This document shows, piece after piece, positions 22,810 through 35,147 of a stretch of DNA of 64,000 nucleotides (positions are counted from its first letter, which is position 1; each line of letters opens with the position of its first letter). A model generated the notes under the pieces. That model worked only from the letters and a program-made list of their open reading frames with translations, did not search any database and was not told the DNA's origin. The stretch lies in contig JBBMNZ010000029.1 of NCBI GenBank assembly GCA_037954325.1, forward strand, positions 11,815,001 to 11,879,000. Direction: 5' to 3'. This DNA comes from Fistularia commersonii. Taxonomy: Eukaryota; Chordata; Actinopteri; Syngnathiformes; Fistulariidae. Made by a program: the position numbers and the translations under genes.

Positions 22810-23329
22810 ATGCTATTCCTCACCGAGGATACGGCGCAGATACTCATTCAGGCTCTACTCATCTCTCGTCTGGACTACAGCAACTCCCTCCTTGCTCCTG
22901 CCCCTGCGGTGACCATTAGGCTTCTAGAGCTTATTCAGAAAGCGGCAGGCCGCCTTGTGTTCAACCGTCCTAAATTCTCCCACACAACTCCCCATCTTAG
23001 GTCCCTTCACTGGCTCCCGGTAGCCGCCCGCATCAGGTTCAAGACCCTGGTGCTCACCTACCGGGCGGTGAATGGGACAGCCCTGTCGTATCTTCAGGAT
23101 ATGGTCAAGCCACATGTCCCTGGCCGTCCCCTCAGATCTGCCACCTCTCGACGACTGTCCACCCCATCACTCAGAGCCCCTGGCTGCCGATTGAACCTGT
23201 CTCAGCTCCTCTCGGTCTTGGCTCCTCAGTGGTGGAATGAACTCCTGGAGAAGGTCAGAACAGTGAGGTCGCTGCCCATCTTCTGCCGTGAGCTGAAAAT
23301 GTACCTCTTCACCAAGCACTACCCTACTG

Positions 23330-23361
<32 letters not shown>

Positions 23362-23556
23362 AAACAAACAAAAAAAAAAAAAAAACGAAGAAATGAATAT
23401 ATGTATGTATATGGTTTTGAGATGGCTATTTGGTAGAGTGGCGACTTCTGTATAACGAATACAGGTACTTTGGATCCTTGGCTATTGAATTGCAATTTTT
23501 GTAAGTCGCTATGGATAAAAGCGTCTGCTAAATGACTGTAATGTCATGTAATGTCT
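22810..23556 (+). mobile_element. L2-type LINE, 5'-truncated 3' end
   Basis: A long + strand frame (22810-23436) encodes the C-terminal part of an L2-type ORF2: ISRLDYSNSLLAP, then LHWLPVAARIRFKTLVL and NGTALSYLQDMV, the usual L2 signature after the RT palm. The catalytic palm lies upstream and is not present. A C18/A-rich tract at 23332-23382 interrupts the end of the frame. The 3' end reads AAAGCGTCTGCTAAATGACTGTAATG with an imperfect TGTAATG tail at about 23535-23553, the typical L2 short tandem tail. Confidence 0.85.
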
Positions 23557-24280
23557 GCTATTTTTTAATTGTCTGGCCTATTGATGCAGTTTTATGCAGG
23601 GATTTAAGTTTTAATGTCTGCATCATATAGTTTTTTTTTTTTTTTCCTTTGTTGTTTAAGGTCTCGCAATAGCTGCTTTGAAAGCTTTGAAACAATTTTA
23701 TTTTTGTCAAGCTGTGATGCTGGAGAGTTGCAAAATATAAAAATAAATACATAAAAAGATAGATACGTAGATTAATAACATCTGCTTACAATAGTTGTTC
23801 ATACTTGAATCTACCAGTCATGACATGAAATGAAGTCTTGCATAAAATGATTAAGCCTCTGCTTAGGAACAGATTTTGGGCTGCTCCCTTTCAGTAGAAT
23901 GAAAACATCACCTCCCAGTGAAGCATGTGGGCTCAAGCTGAACTGAACTGAGCAGCCCTGTCATTCAAGCCACAAATGGACAATCCAGCAGAGGATATTT
24001 TTACAGCAGCTATCATGCACAGCACAGAAACAGTCATTTCATGTAACTGGACTGACTGGGATGTTTTTTGATTGTTGACATAAATGTAACCCAAGCATGT
24101 CTTGCCTTTTTTAATTACTTTAGCACCCGGTGCAAGGGTTTTTTAACAAAACAAACATATCTATCCGTCAGGATATTAGGGTTGTACACACTGGATACAT
24201 ATATTGTTATTTCTTTTTATCTATTTATTTTTTAATTTCAATTGGATGATAATATATGCAGCCGCCCCCCCCACACATAT
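23557..24280. other. No gene seen
   Basis: AT-rich; T-runs at 23630-23645. Nothing recognised. Confidence 0.55.
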
Positions 24281-24303
24281 ATATATATACACATACATAT
24301 ATG

Positions 24304-24359
<56 letters not shown>
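24281..24359. repeat. (TA)n / (TG)24 compound microsatellite
   Basis: A TA-rich tract passes into an uninterrupted TG run at about 24310-24358. Confidence 0.95.
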
Positions 24360-24360
<1 letters not shown>

Positions 24361-27300
24361 ACATTGCATTGCTTATAAAACTTAAACAGATGGACTTTGA
24401 TTTGCTTTTGACTAAGTGACATTAAATCAGGTGAAAACTCCATGTGCTTCCATTCCGAAATTGAAAAGTTGTTCAATCGTATTTATGGTGAACCAAAACA
24501 ATTTTTCTGAGGCATTTTTTAACTACAGCCATAAAACACATCCTTCAAAAATAGCCAGGTAATCTTTTTTTTTTTTTATGGGTTTTTGTAACACATAATT
24601 CATGATATCCTGGATACCTCATTTATATCATTTGTTTTGGATTGAAATAAATAAATGAAAATGAATAAATCAATAAAGAACTTTACTTCCTCACTGATGC
24701 TGTGTGGACATTTGGACCACCTGCCTCTCGTTCTTATACTGTTCACTAATCAAAGAGTTTTGTGTACCACTCTCTCTTTGTGAGGTGTCATGCAATATGT
24801 TTAATATGATTATAATCAAGGGTAATTTTTTTTTTGTTTTTTTTTAATGAACACAACCCTCCTTTAATTTCCTTTTAGTGCACATACCCCAAAAGGGAGA
24901 TCAGAGGTCTGAAAAACAGTTGAACCCGACACCCACAAATTACTTCCAGTATGAAAAGCTCTAACTGGGTTGAAAATATTTTTTGATCTATTGGTTCTTA
25001 ACTTTAATCTAAAATGAAATTGAGCTGAAAAGACTCAGATAGAAGGTAAACATCAACGTTGGCCTTTACATGGCATGCTGCTATTTTAACTAGATAAGAG
25101 ATTAAGTGTTTGGGATCAATGGGATTTTCATTTACTCATTTGTTGCAGGGTAACATTTTTCAGTTTTGTGGACTTTCATCATATGGAAGTGTTACTCTAT
25201 CCTGTTTTATGAAATTAAACACAGATATATAGAAAGTGTGTTGAGATCATGTATTAAAGTGCAAAGGGTGGTGGATAAAAGAGGGCAGCCTCTGTATTCT
25301 TGAAGAGTTGAAAAGACAAATGGATGCAGATCAGATGCTAGGGATCTGGAAAATAAGTATTGGAATATTGTGAATAGTAAAGCTCAGCCAATGGACACAC
25401 GATGCAGTGTACAGTGTCTTCCATGGCATGGTATCAAAAATATCTTAAGACCTCAATTTTATTTCATATTTTATTTTATCTTATTAAAAAACCATAGTGA
25501 AGAATTTGACAGATTAATACAATTAATAATGGGTAAAATAAATATATAAATAAATTAATAATTAATCAACCGATGACAAAGAAAGCAAAGCATTATGATC
25601 TCTTGACCTAACATAAAACTCAGTACTCATCCATCAAAACTTTACCAAACAACTCTACAGTATATTCATAAAGATATTCAAAATGGTTTCTAAAAGGGTC
25701 AATCACTATCGTTAAGTGTCATACCCCTGCTCTGTATGGTCTCTGTTACACACATAATTGCTTTGAATCTTTACGGACCTATTAATATTGATACATGTTA
25801 TTTAAATCTGCAGGTTAACGACTCCCTGGACCTCATTAAGATTTGACAGGGTCAAAGTAGGCCTCCAGTCTCATCCTAGGGGGCCTGATAACACTTTTAA
25901 TAGAGTGCAGCTTTGATTTAGTATGCTCTCCTTGCCATTTGGACTAAAGATATGTTTGTCTTTTAAAGGAAGTGTCTGTCCTTTTAAGAGTATGAGTTAC
26001 ACTGGCCAATTGGCCGGTCACTAAAACCCTCATTGTCCAATGAAAACTTTACAGCCATTATTTCTCCTATGTTAAATGACTGTCGTGGCTAAATACTCTA
26101 TTTTCATTTGCCCCATGGTTTTGTTTGTGAATAATACTTCTTGTTATTTTATAAACACAGAAGTGCATGTCAGGGATTTTTACTGCCTTTGTATGGCATT
26201 GTGACAGAGAAAAATGGGCTGTGATTTAAGTGTAGGGTTTTCTTGCAAGAGGATTTTCCGCACAGCAAACACTGGTTGGAACCCTGTTGTGGTCCTGTTG
26301 AAGGGTGGTGCCAAGGGGAGCCCTGTCCCAGAGAGAGGAGGGAGAGGAAAGAACCAAAAAAGAAAAAAGGAGTGAAGATTGGAAAAGTGGAAAAATTGAA
26401 AGAAATTTGTCATATTTTCCACACAAATAGCTCCAAGTAGCTGAAACCATGGTGAAGATGGTGTCAGAGAGGAGGACCGTTATCTTTTTGTGAGTTAAAC
26501 ATGGACTGTTTGTTGAGGCTTGTGGTAGAAACAGCTCTATTTCGAGCAAGAGGGGCCGCAGCGCTGTGCTAACGTTAGCTTCATGAGTTGGGCCTGGTTT
26601 GTGTCGTGTTACAAGCCGTGGGTGTGTGGAGACAGAGGAGCCTTATTGGGGAAAGAATTAACCTGGTTGAGGGAGAGTTCAGATTCCTTGCCTGTTAACA
26701 TGAGGGAAAGGGTGAACTGCGTTGAGTAGCTCTTTCTGTTTAGCCCCCTTTGCCCCAACTTTGGGGTGAAATATTGAAGTTGTAGTGAGAGATACTAATC
26801 ATTGAAACACACTTATTTTTGTTGCTTTAATTTACTTTTACAAAAGGAGGTTCCTTCTTTTTTGTCCAGGCCTGCTTCATCAGTTTGCTTCATAAAATAA
26901 TTTTGTTGAACCACAATTCAAAAACAATGCCTGATTGTCAATGGTTAAGTTTCACGATATAGTCTTTCACAGTAAGCAAAGTGACCAGTGGGAAATGAGG
27001 CATTTTTGTAAAGGGTCTCTCCATATTGTCGACTCACTGATGTGTTCTATCGCTTCCTTGCTTTACCACTGAACAGCAGACAGGGTGTGCAGAGCAGAGG
27101 CAGGTTTTGGCACAGTTGTTGGATCCAGAGGCACCGGAGCAGCTTAAGTGCCAACACAATCAGACGGATGAACAAAGGCTAAAATTCTCAGCTCGTCGTG
27201 ATCTCTCTCTTTCTGTTTCTATGCTTGTCTGCCGCTCTCTCTCTTTCTTATTTCTCTGCTGTGTCGCCTACTTCCTTTGGCCGGTTCACTTAAAATGAAT

Positions 27301-28189
27301 AATTAGCCCCACCGTGACTGCCACCTCCAACACCATCCCCTAATTAAGAGTTCAACCATGAATAATTACAATGGCTGTTTAAAACCTTAGCTGAAGATGA
27401 ATATATTCCGTGTTGCCAACATTTTAATGTGTCATTCAGATACAACGGACCCTTTTTCAAAGATTTGTTTCATGATGTAACTCCTTGGGTCTTCTCAGGT
27501 GTCACAGCTACCATTTCATGAGGCTGTCAAAATGATGCTGTAAAATGGGATACCAGTTGGCAGCAAGTAGCTTAATAGGCATTTATACAACCTGCTTAAG
27601 CCCAGCAGTGGAGACACTGAGAGCTGATTCTTTGATAATTTATTGCTATGCTCAATTAAAAGCGGACCTCTTGTAGTGTTAGCAAGGGGTTTAGCTAAAC
27701 AAGCAAGCATTGAAATAGCTACTTATATGGTAAGCAATGTTTGGGCATTCAGTAAGTCAAGGTGGATAAATGTTTTTCTGCTTTTGAAAAACCTGATATA
27801 TTTATTAAATAATACTGCTTTGCATTAAAAATGGTTTCAAAACTGCCTTTTGTGTTAATTTGTATGCAAATATGTACGCTTTTTTGCTTTTTCCTTGTCA
27901 TAAAATCCAAGCCCTTGTTCGTCCCTTGTGCTGTTGATATCATCCCTTTGTTCATTACGTAAGAAAGTCATTGCCCCTTTCTTTTCTTGTTAGGTCCCTG
28001 TCTAGGGCCGTGAGACCAAAAAAAGGTTGGGAAAGAAAGTATATAGATAAAGCATATATTTATTAAATGCAAAAACCACGTTAGAAAGTGTTAAGTCCTT
28101 GGCTCCTTGAATGTATATCTTTGGAATGATGTCATGGCCAGTATTAAAGGGCCAGCACCCCAGCTGGGATCAATAGGGAACTGCAATCA
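24360..28189. other. Longest stretch without a recognised mobile element in the left half
   Basis: No coding region could be supported. At 25990-26800 the composition is less AT-rich and contains two CCAAT words (26009-26013 and 26036-26040) and the palindrome GCTAACGTTAGC (26568-26579), so a promoter or an unrecognised element is possible. At 27300-27368 three TAATTA hexamers cluster. Short frames at 26243-26440 and 27107-27298 have no recognisable domain. Confidence 0.45.
27300..27368. promoter_or_regulatory. Cluster of three TAATTA homeodomain-type motifs
   Basis: TAATTA occurs at 27300-27305, 27341-27346 and 27363-27368. TAATTA is the palindromic core bound by many homeodomain proteins. 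Such clusters occur in developmental enhancers, but also by chance in AT-rich DNA. Conservation would be needed to support a function. Confidence 0.25.
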
Positions 28190-29120
28190 ATTACCAAAAC
28201 CCTCTACTTCTAGGCCTTCTGCATGGCAGTTCCAACCCCAGTATCCCAATATATTCACTATCCCTCCTCTGTACATGATCTCATCTGCTGATAGACTCAT
28301 TCTTGATTCTATCCATCCTCTGCACACCAGAAGAACTTCCAACATCTTTATCTCTGCTACCCTCAGCTCTGTTTCCTGTCTTTTCTTCATTGCCACTGTC
28401 TCCAAACCATACAGAATCGCTGGTCTCACCACTGTCTTGTACATCTTTCCTTTCATTCTGGCTGTTACTGTTTTACAACACATTACCCATGACACTTTTC
28501 TCTGCCCCTTCCAGCCTCTTGAACATGTTTCTTCATCTCTTTTCCACACTCTCCATTTATCCATTGAATTTTAAAATCCTTCACCTTTTTTATTTCCACT
28601 CCCTGTCACCTCACTGTTTGACTGGTCCCTCACATTCACACGTCTATTCTGTCTTGCTGCTGGTAACCTTCATTCCTCTCCATTCCAGAACATACTTCCA
28701 CTTCTCTGGATTTTGCCCCACTGAGAGAGAGATCGAGAGATCGAGAGATCGAGAGATCGAGAGATCGAGAGATCGAGAGATCGAGAGATCTCTGCTCTCC
28801 CTGTAGATCACAATGTCATCTTCAACCATCAGGTCCATAGAGTCAGCCATCACGGCTTTACAGAAGAGGGGGCTGAGAGCTGACCCTGAAGCAGTCCCAT
28901 GTACACCTTGAACTTCTCTGTCACACCTGCAACACATCTCACCACTGTCTCAGCCCTCATACACGTCCTGCACCAATCTAGCATACTTCTATGCCACTCC
29001 AGACTTCCTCATACAAAGCATAGTTCCTCTCTTGGCACTCTGTTGCATGCTTTTTCTAGGTCAACAAAGGCACGTTGCAACTCTCTCTGACCTTCTCCGT
29101 GCTTCTCTACCAGCAGTCAT
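28190..29120 (-). mobile_element. RTE-type LINE copy C, internal RT fragment
   Basis: The - strand carries a broken RTE reverse transcriptase region. A 125-codon frame (28187-28564) contains GKMYKTVVRPAILYGLETV, and the adjacent frame (28644-28937) contains GSALSP and a VEDDIVIY motif where the intact family has FADDIVI, so the FA pair has changed. Upstream coding around 28990-29100 corresponds to the CMRKSG / LGTLLHAF region. An octamer tandem repeat has expanded inside it (28731-28790). Both ends are truncated. Confidence 0.85.
28731..28790. repeat. (GATCGAGA)7 tandem repeat inside RTE copy C
   Basis: Seven and a half perfect 8-bp units replace roughly 18 bp of RTE coding sequence found at this place in the copy at 51916-55089. 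The units have no spacers, so this is a microsatellite and not a CRISPR array. Confidence 0.95.
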
Positions 29121-29821
29121 AAAACAAATACTGAATCTGTTGTTCCTCATCCCTGTAGTCTACGCCTCGCCTTACAAGTTCGTAGTCCCAGGACTCTGCG
29201 CCTCTCCTTGCAAGGTTCCTGTTCCTGAGACCCCTGTGACATAACCCCAGAGACAACCCGGATCCAACACAACTCTCCATTTGTCTCCCTGATCAAATAA
29301 ACCCCTTTAGACGCGTTACCTACTGAGCATCCTTGTGTTTGGGTCAGGCATAACCTCTGAAATCATGGCAGCCCAACTCCCATCAGTTGACACCGTGTTT
29401 GACCACACACAGGTTGCCTTGAATAAATGTTTGCCATTGTTGTAACAATTAACAATGGTCAGCTTACTTCTGTGGAGCAATGAAATTTTGACAAGCAGAA
29501 CAGTTCTATTCAGAAACCCTTCTGTCAGTGATCAATCAAAAACAAATACCTGGGTTTTGACTGTCCAGCAAATATTCGACAAGTGCAGTGGCCCCAAGAA
29601 TTTCCCAAGGTCAAATTGACAGTTCCTACTCATGAAATAAGGAACACACATGAATATGACCAAACTTCTTCATCTTCACCAACGATCCCCAAAGTACAGG
29701 AAAGAGGTCATGGTTGAGAAATACATGTTATCTAGTATTTATTTTTTACTGTATATTCTTTTGGGGGAGATATTCACTGAAGTTAGATTGACTCTCTAAT
29801 CCCCCAAAACATCATTTGGGA
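29121..29821. other. No gene seen
   Basis: Sequence between RTE copies C and D. A short AATAAA occurs at about 29296 after a C-rich block (29150-29250); an old LTR remnant is possible but no boundary could be defined. Confidence 0.45.
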
Positions 29822-30620
29822 GGTGATCCCTAATGGTGCCCCAACTCCACCTTGAACTTCTCTGTTACCCCTACAGCACACCATACCACTGTCTCACAGC
29901 TAGCATGCATGTCCTGCACCAGTCTAGCATACTTCTTTGCCACTCCAGACTTCCTCATACAATACCAGAGCTCCCCTCTTGGCACCCTGTTGCATGCTTT
30001 TTCTAGGTCTACAAAAACACAGTGCAGCTCCCTCTGGCCTTCTCTGTACTTCTCTTTAAGCATTCTCAAAGCAAATACTGCATCTGTAGCACTCTTTATA
30101 GGCATGAAGCCATACTGTTGTTCACAAATATTGACTTCTGCTCTCAGTCTAGTTTCCACTATGCTTTCCCATAACCTCAACCTAATCCTTCTATAGTTTT
30201 TGAAATTTTTCACATCCCCCTTATTCTTAATAAATAGGCGCCATCATAACTCCCTAGCTTTTCCTGTCATAATCCCGACATTCAAAGTCCGTACTCTCGA
30301 TCCCAGGCTCTTTCCTTTCCTCTTCTCTCTCTGCTTCTGAACACGCCCTCCTCCTCTCCTTCTTTGACCTACAGTGGCCCAATTTCCACCGTTACCCTGT
30401 AGGTCAATGGCACCAATGGCGATCGTTGTTAACCCGGTCCTCAATGATCAGGTATGATCTGGTTATTATGGTTGATTCGCATGTTTGGTTTTGGCAAAAG
30501 TTTTACGCTGGATGCCCTTCCTGACACAACCCTCCGCATTTTTCAGGGCTTGTGACAGGCTCAAGGAGACACTGTTTCATGCTCCCCCGAGACTGGCTCG
30601 GGGAGACACCGGCTAGTTCC
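29822..30620 (-). mobile_element. RTE-type LINE copy D, endonuclease deleted
   Basis: The - strand begins with the RTE leader and the N-terminal basic region (frame 30244-30444, GLTTIAIGAIDLQGNGGNWA) and then jumps at about 30230-30255 directly into the RT domain (frame 29830-30213: RLRAEVNICEQQYGFMP, FVDLEKACNRVPRGELWY). Compared with the copy at 51916-55089, roughly 1.5 kb containing the whole endonuclease is missing. It retains the 5' end and stops within the RT, so it is 3'-truncated, the reverse of the usual LINE truncation. Confidence 0.85.
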
Positions 30621-33377
30621 GCCCTGAGGCTGCATTTTGGCTATGCTTTATATGATATAGAAATATTTACTTTGGGGGTTAAAAATAAGAAGAAGCCAGG
30701 CAAGTATAATGTTGAACAGACCAGAATAGTTATCAGTCATCCCATATGCAGGTCATAAATGGACCACTAATACAGTTTTATTGTACAATAGCTTAAGCAG
30801 TCCACAAATCTCTTGCTTATCTAAGAGCAAGTGCTTAAACAGTCAACTAAAAAGCTATTGAGTGAAAAGGTAACACAAGAGTTCTTGCCTTGATCAACAG
30901 CCAAACTCCGACACTTGTTCTGCCGCTGATCAGTGCCAAGTAAATCCCATTAGTCTCAGTGTTCTGTTAGTCAAACTGGTGGTAATGCCAATACAGACAA
31001 AATGGCAGATAGAGGGTATAAAAAGCATTTGCTCTAACTTAATTTAAAATAAATGACATTCAATGATTGAAACTATCCTCTGTGATCATTTGAAGTCGCA
31101 CTTTTTTTCTGCTGAGCATGAGGCAAGAGCAATCACCCTAAATTATTTTGACTGAGATAAAAAGATAAATGAATAAATTCATACATACATACACTAGTAC
31201 GCCCATTTCTAAAGTGAGCAAACTAGTGAATGGAGTCATGATATAGCAACTTTCACTGTACCTTTTGCTTTCATAACTTATTGTGTTTCAAACATTCAGC
31301 CAACATGATTTTCAGTGGGATCAATAAGTTAATCTTTTTGGGTGGTGGTGTTGTCATGACTGTTTCTTATTTAGTCATTGTGCTTATTTTATTTTATTTT
31401 TTTCATTTGAGTGATGCACTCCTTGTTTTATTGAGCTGACAATTACTTGCGCAACATTTGATGTTTTTCTTGCCAGGGAAGCTGCAGAAACACAGACAAT
31501 AGTCAGTGGCGAGATGCGGATTAGGTGTCAGGTGAAAAGACTTTCTTTAAACCAGAAAGAATCATTTCACATTGCTAAAAAAAAAATACGAAAATATTAT
31601 CAAGCTTATACATTAAATGTCCCATAACATTTGGTTGGAGCCTCTTAATGTGCTGGTAAAATATATCAACTATACTACAATGCATCAAAACTCAAAAATT
31701 TGCTGTCTAAATTCCATCCCTCCAATTTGGAATGGCTCTTTTAATAAGTACAATTTTGTTTTACAAAATCTCATCAACCGCGGCACCTGAACTAAGCCCT
31801 ACCGTGCAAAATTGAGACTAGTTGGAGCAAAACGACAATTGGATTGTGATGGTCTGTTGACCATCTATTATTGTTACTATTATTGCCTCTAATATTGCCC
31901 ACACTTCAACTGTTATTGTGTGCGCAAAAAGAAAAATAGGTGCATCAAGACAAAATAAAAGCAAGGATGAAATTGGAGTGACCCGGGTTGTTGCCATTTC
32001 TTATCCCTTGCCTTTATTTCATCAAATGGATGGATTACATTTTACGGTGCCTTGTGCTTTCAATGCAACAAAAAGAGAGACCATTCAAGTATCACATATG
32101 TTGTATAATGGATCAAGAACTTGCTTAGAATAAAATTGGACCCAATCAAACCTTTCGGTGGCCAGTTCCTTATGTTTGAGTCTCTAAAGACTTCTAATCA
32201 GTTGTGTTGCTGTTTTGTTGCAAATCTGATGCAATGGCTATTGGCATATCGGTTAACATCCGAGTGCAATTTTTCACATCAAAACTGCTTCAGCTGAACT
32301 GCAACATCAATTGAAACTTTTTTTTTAGCACTCATTGGCATGGTCATTTTTAAATATGTTGTTAAACTGGGGAACACATGGACTTTAAAATATCTATATT
32401 TTAAATGGATGATTCTCGTTACCTCACGCTTCCATCAGAATTATATGTACATTAGGCATGTAATGAGATAACTGCAGGCTATATTATTCTTGTGAAAGAA
32501 TTGAAGATTTATACAAACAACTGTTTTTTGTTTCTGTTTTTTTAAGCCCTTATGAAACATTCTGGTAAACTCTATGCTCCGAAAATTAATTAAATCAGCA
32601 TGTTTATGAGATAAATTGCTTTTAATTTATTATCTGTTATCATTTTCAGAATTATATATGCAATTGGAAAACAAAACATGTTAATGTTATCATTTATCTG
32701 ATGTTTAGAAAGAATAAGAAGAATTTCGTAAATTGACTTTTCTTACTAACAGGCCATTATTTAAACACAAAATGTCAGCTTTTAAAATGATTCTTAAAAT
32801 GAATAACATAAAAATAAGAATGGAAAAAAAAATAGGATGTCTGACATTGATTAAGCCCGTTCTCAGACCTTTCACCTTTGTGTTGATTGGACTGACCCTC
32901 CTCCCCTCCATTTTGATAGATTTCCCGTTCATATCTTCCAAGACATATCTTCAGGTAAAGAAGAAGCAGATAGCGGTTAAATGTTCTGTAGGGGGTCACA
33001 AATCCAACTTGTAGTTCTTGCTTGCGGTCTCATTCTTTGCCATTCATATCTGTATTAATGTAAAGCTTTCTGGACACTTTCCAGACAGTCTTTGCCCCCT
33101 TATTTTTCCACAGAAGAACAGAAATCCAATAGTCCATTATCACATGTTAAATCCCTCAGTTGTAGTGAAAATTAAATTACATTCCGTCTTTGCCCAATTT
33201 TCTTTTTATCAGAAAGAACTAGTTAATCATAAATTATCATTTAAACAACAAGCGTCACAACAAATGTACAATTCTATGCATCAAAATAGAAATGGTCCCA
33301 CTAACTGGGTTTTATTGTTTAACTTGGAGTCAAATAAGGATAGAATTTAAAACAAATCATTGAAAAAAAAATAACCA
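30621..33377. other. No gene seen
   Basis: About 2.7 kb of AT-rich sequence with no recognised element. Frames at 31918-32133 and 32733-33014 show no domain. Confidence 0.55.
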
Positions 33378-34325
33378 TCAATAAGAGTAAGTGCGGGTAA
33401 ATTTCGTGTTGACCTTTCTTTGTGAAGCATTCAAGACACACAAAAGGTATGAGGCATGTTGTCTTTGGAGGTTCTCAGTCATCCAAGTTAAGAGGGGAAT
33501 TCTGGTCGGAATCTTCTTGTTGTGGCAACTGGACCTGAATTTCATCACTTGAAGACATTTCAACCCTGACCCGAGAAGCTTCTTCAATTCCGATTACCAG
33601 TGGGGAGTTTCTTAATATATCTGCCAGGGTTTTAAGGTCTAGCATATGGTAGCTTGTCATGTAAATGTAAGTGTTTACCTGCAGAAACTAGGTCTAAGGG
33701 GTTGTTATGCCAATAGGGGTGTCATTCATTGGGACAAAAGAACAACGTCTTTGGGATTAACTGGATTAAAAGGTGAAGCTAAACAAAGGAGTGAAACCTG
33801 TTGGATCCCATGAACTGAAGATCTCATGTGGATGTTACCGTATGCTGCTTCTGGTGGTGGATCTTTCCTGGTTGTTTGGAGGGTACAGATGGGTCTGGTC
33901 CGTGTGCATATCCGTCCAGGTATTGATACCAGTATGGCATTGCATATTTGTAAAAGGTTGTGTCTGAAACCCGCTCCTCTGTTTGGGGATGTTTTTTCTA
34001 TTTTTGACAAAGATGGCTTCTTCGACTCCTCTCTTGAACCATCTGTCTTCTTTGGACAGAATAAAGATATTGCTGTCTTCAGAGGAGTTGCCCTTGTCCT
34101 TCAGGTGGCGGTAGACCATGGAGTCCTGTCCTGAAGTGGTGGCTCCTCTATGTCAGACGTCTGTTTTTGCAGAGGTTGTTTGGTCTCTCCAGTGTAAACG
34201 TCATCACAATTCTCAGTGCAGGTGATAGCAGACACCACATTCTCCATCTTCTGCCCGTGTGTTTTGTCCTTGAGAAGAAATAAAAGTCCAATTGCCACGA
34301 CAAGAAGATTTTGACAAGTATTAGA
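33378..34325 (-). pseudogene. Penelope-like element relic: GIY-YIG endonuclease
   Basis: Read on the - strand from about 34290, the frame gives KDKTHGQKMENVVSAITC and then VYTGETKQPL (about 34173-34199), the start of the GIY-YIG endonuclease of Penelope-like retroelements. After a frameshift it continues as YRHLKDKGNSSEDSNIFIL and DRWFKRGVEEAIFVK (33835-34119), the distal block of the same domain, where the glutamate needed for metal binding is expected. The RT that should precede it is not seen. A further - strand frame at 33475-33660 (VQLPQQEDSDQNSPL) may be the element's C-terminus. The upstream side abuts the inverted repeat at 34326. Confidence 0.75.
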
Positions 34326-34664
34326 CATATTGTGTCCAGGTTAGAAGTGATTGAATCTGTGATTTCAGGGTGTATTTTAGAGTTGAATGGAAATAGTGAG
34401 GGAATGAATTGCACGTTTTGGTTGTTTTGATATTTCTTTATTTTATTTTTTCTCTCGTTTGATATCTAGGGCATCCTTTAGTATTTCTTTGTTTGTCTAT
34501 CTTTTGTATCAATGATAACCTGCATAGTAGAGAAACATGTCAGAGGTGAGCATGTTGAGTTGATGCTCAAACCGTGTGCTGTGTCAGTAAATCAGTGATC
34601 GCAAGCAAGCGGAAGATAAAGAAGGGAAATATGCAGAATTGGTCATGCGTGAGGGTATGTGCTT

Positions 34665-34678
34665 CAGCCCCCTGGTGG
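34665..34678 (-). promoter_or_regulatory. CTCF-like motif in left arm
   Basis: On the - strand the sequence reads CCACCAGGGGGCTG, a strong match by eye to the CTCF core. It has a mirror copy in the right arm. Confidence 0.4.
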
Positions 34679-35147
34679 TGTGGAGGGCACCACTTGAACT
34701 GCGATAGAGACTCAACAAGGGACTGATGAATGCCAGCTTAACTACTATCGTTATGTCACGATGTACTGCTTTTGTGTTTTCTTGGCGCTGATGTTCATTG
34801 CGGCTGATCAGTAGTTGCCAGAGGCCATTCTGAGATTTGGCAAAAGGATTCTTCAAATGATAAAGTCAGGGAATCATACAGAGAGGTTTGTTAACCTCTT
34901 TGTATTTTTCTAACAACAAACCTGAAGGATCAGTCAGACAGAGAATTGGCTAAGTTTTCTTTTATGTTGCCCACTAACATTTATCTGATATTAACAATGG
35001 CACCATCCAAGTCAACTGGACAATCATTATTGGCTTTTAAAGCAATGTGTGTGGCAGAAGATGGTGATGAAATGTAAGCCATGTTTTTTACTCCCATTTA
35101 TTTAGATGTATAATGACATCTGTATTATTTCTGCAGTAATATTGTAG

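Noticed and set aside
27107..27298. 63-codon + strand frame with a hydrophobic end
   Set aside because: Could resemble a membrane peptide but lacks support from context or family.
28731..28790. Possible CRISPR-like array
   Set aside because: Tandem 8-bp units without spacers in a eukaryotic LINE; a microsatellite.
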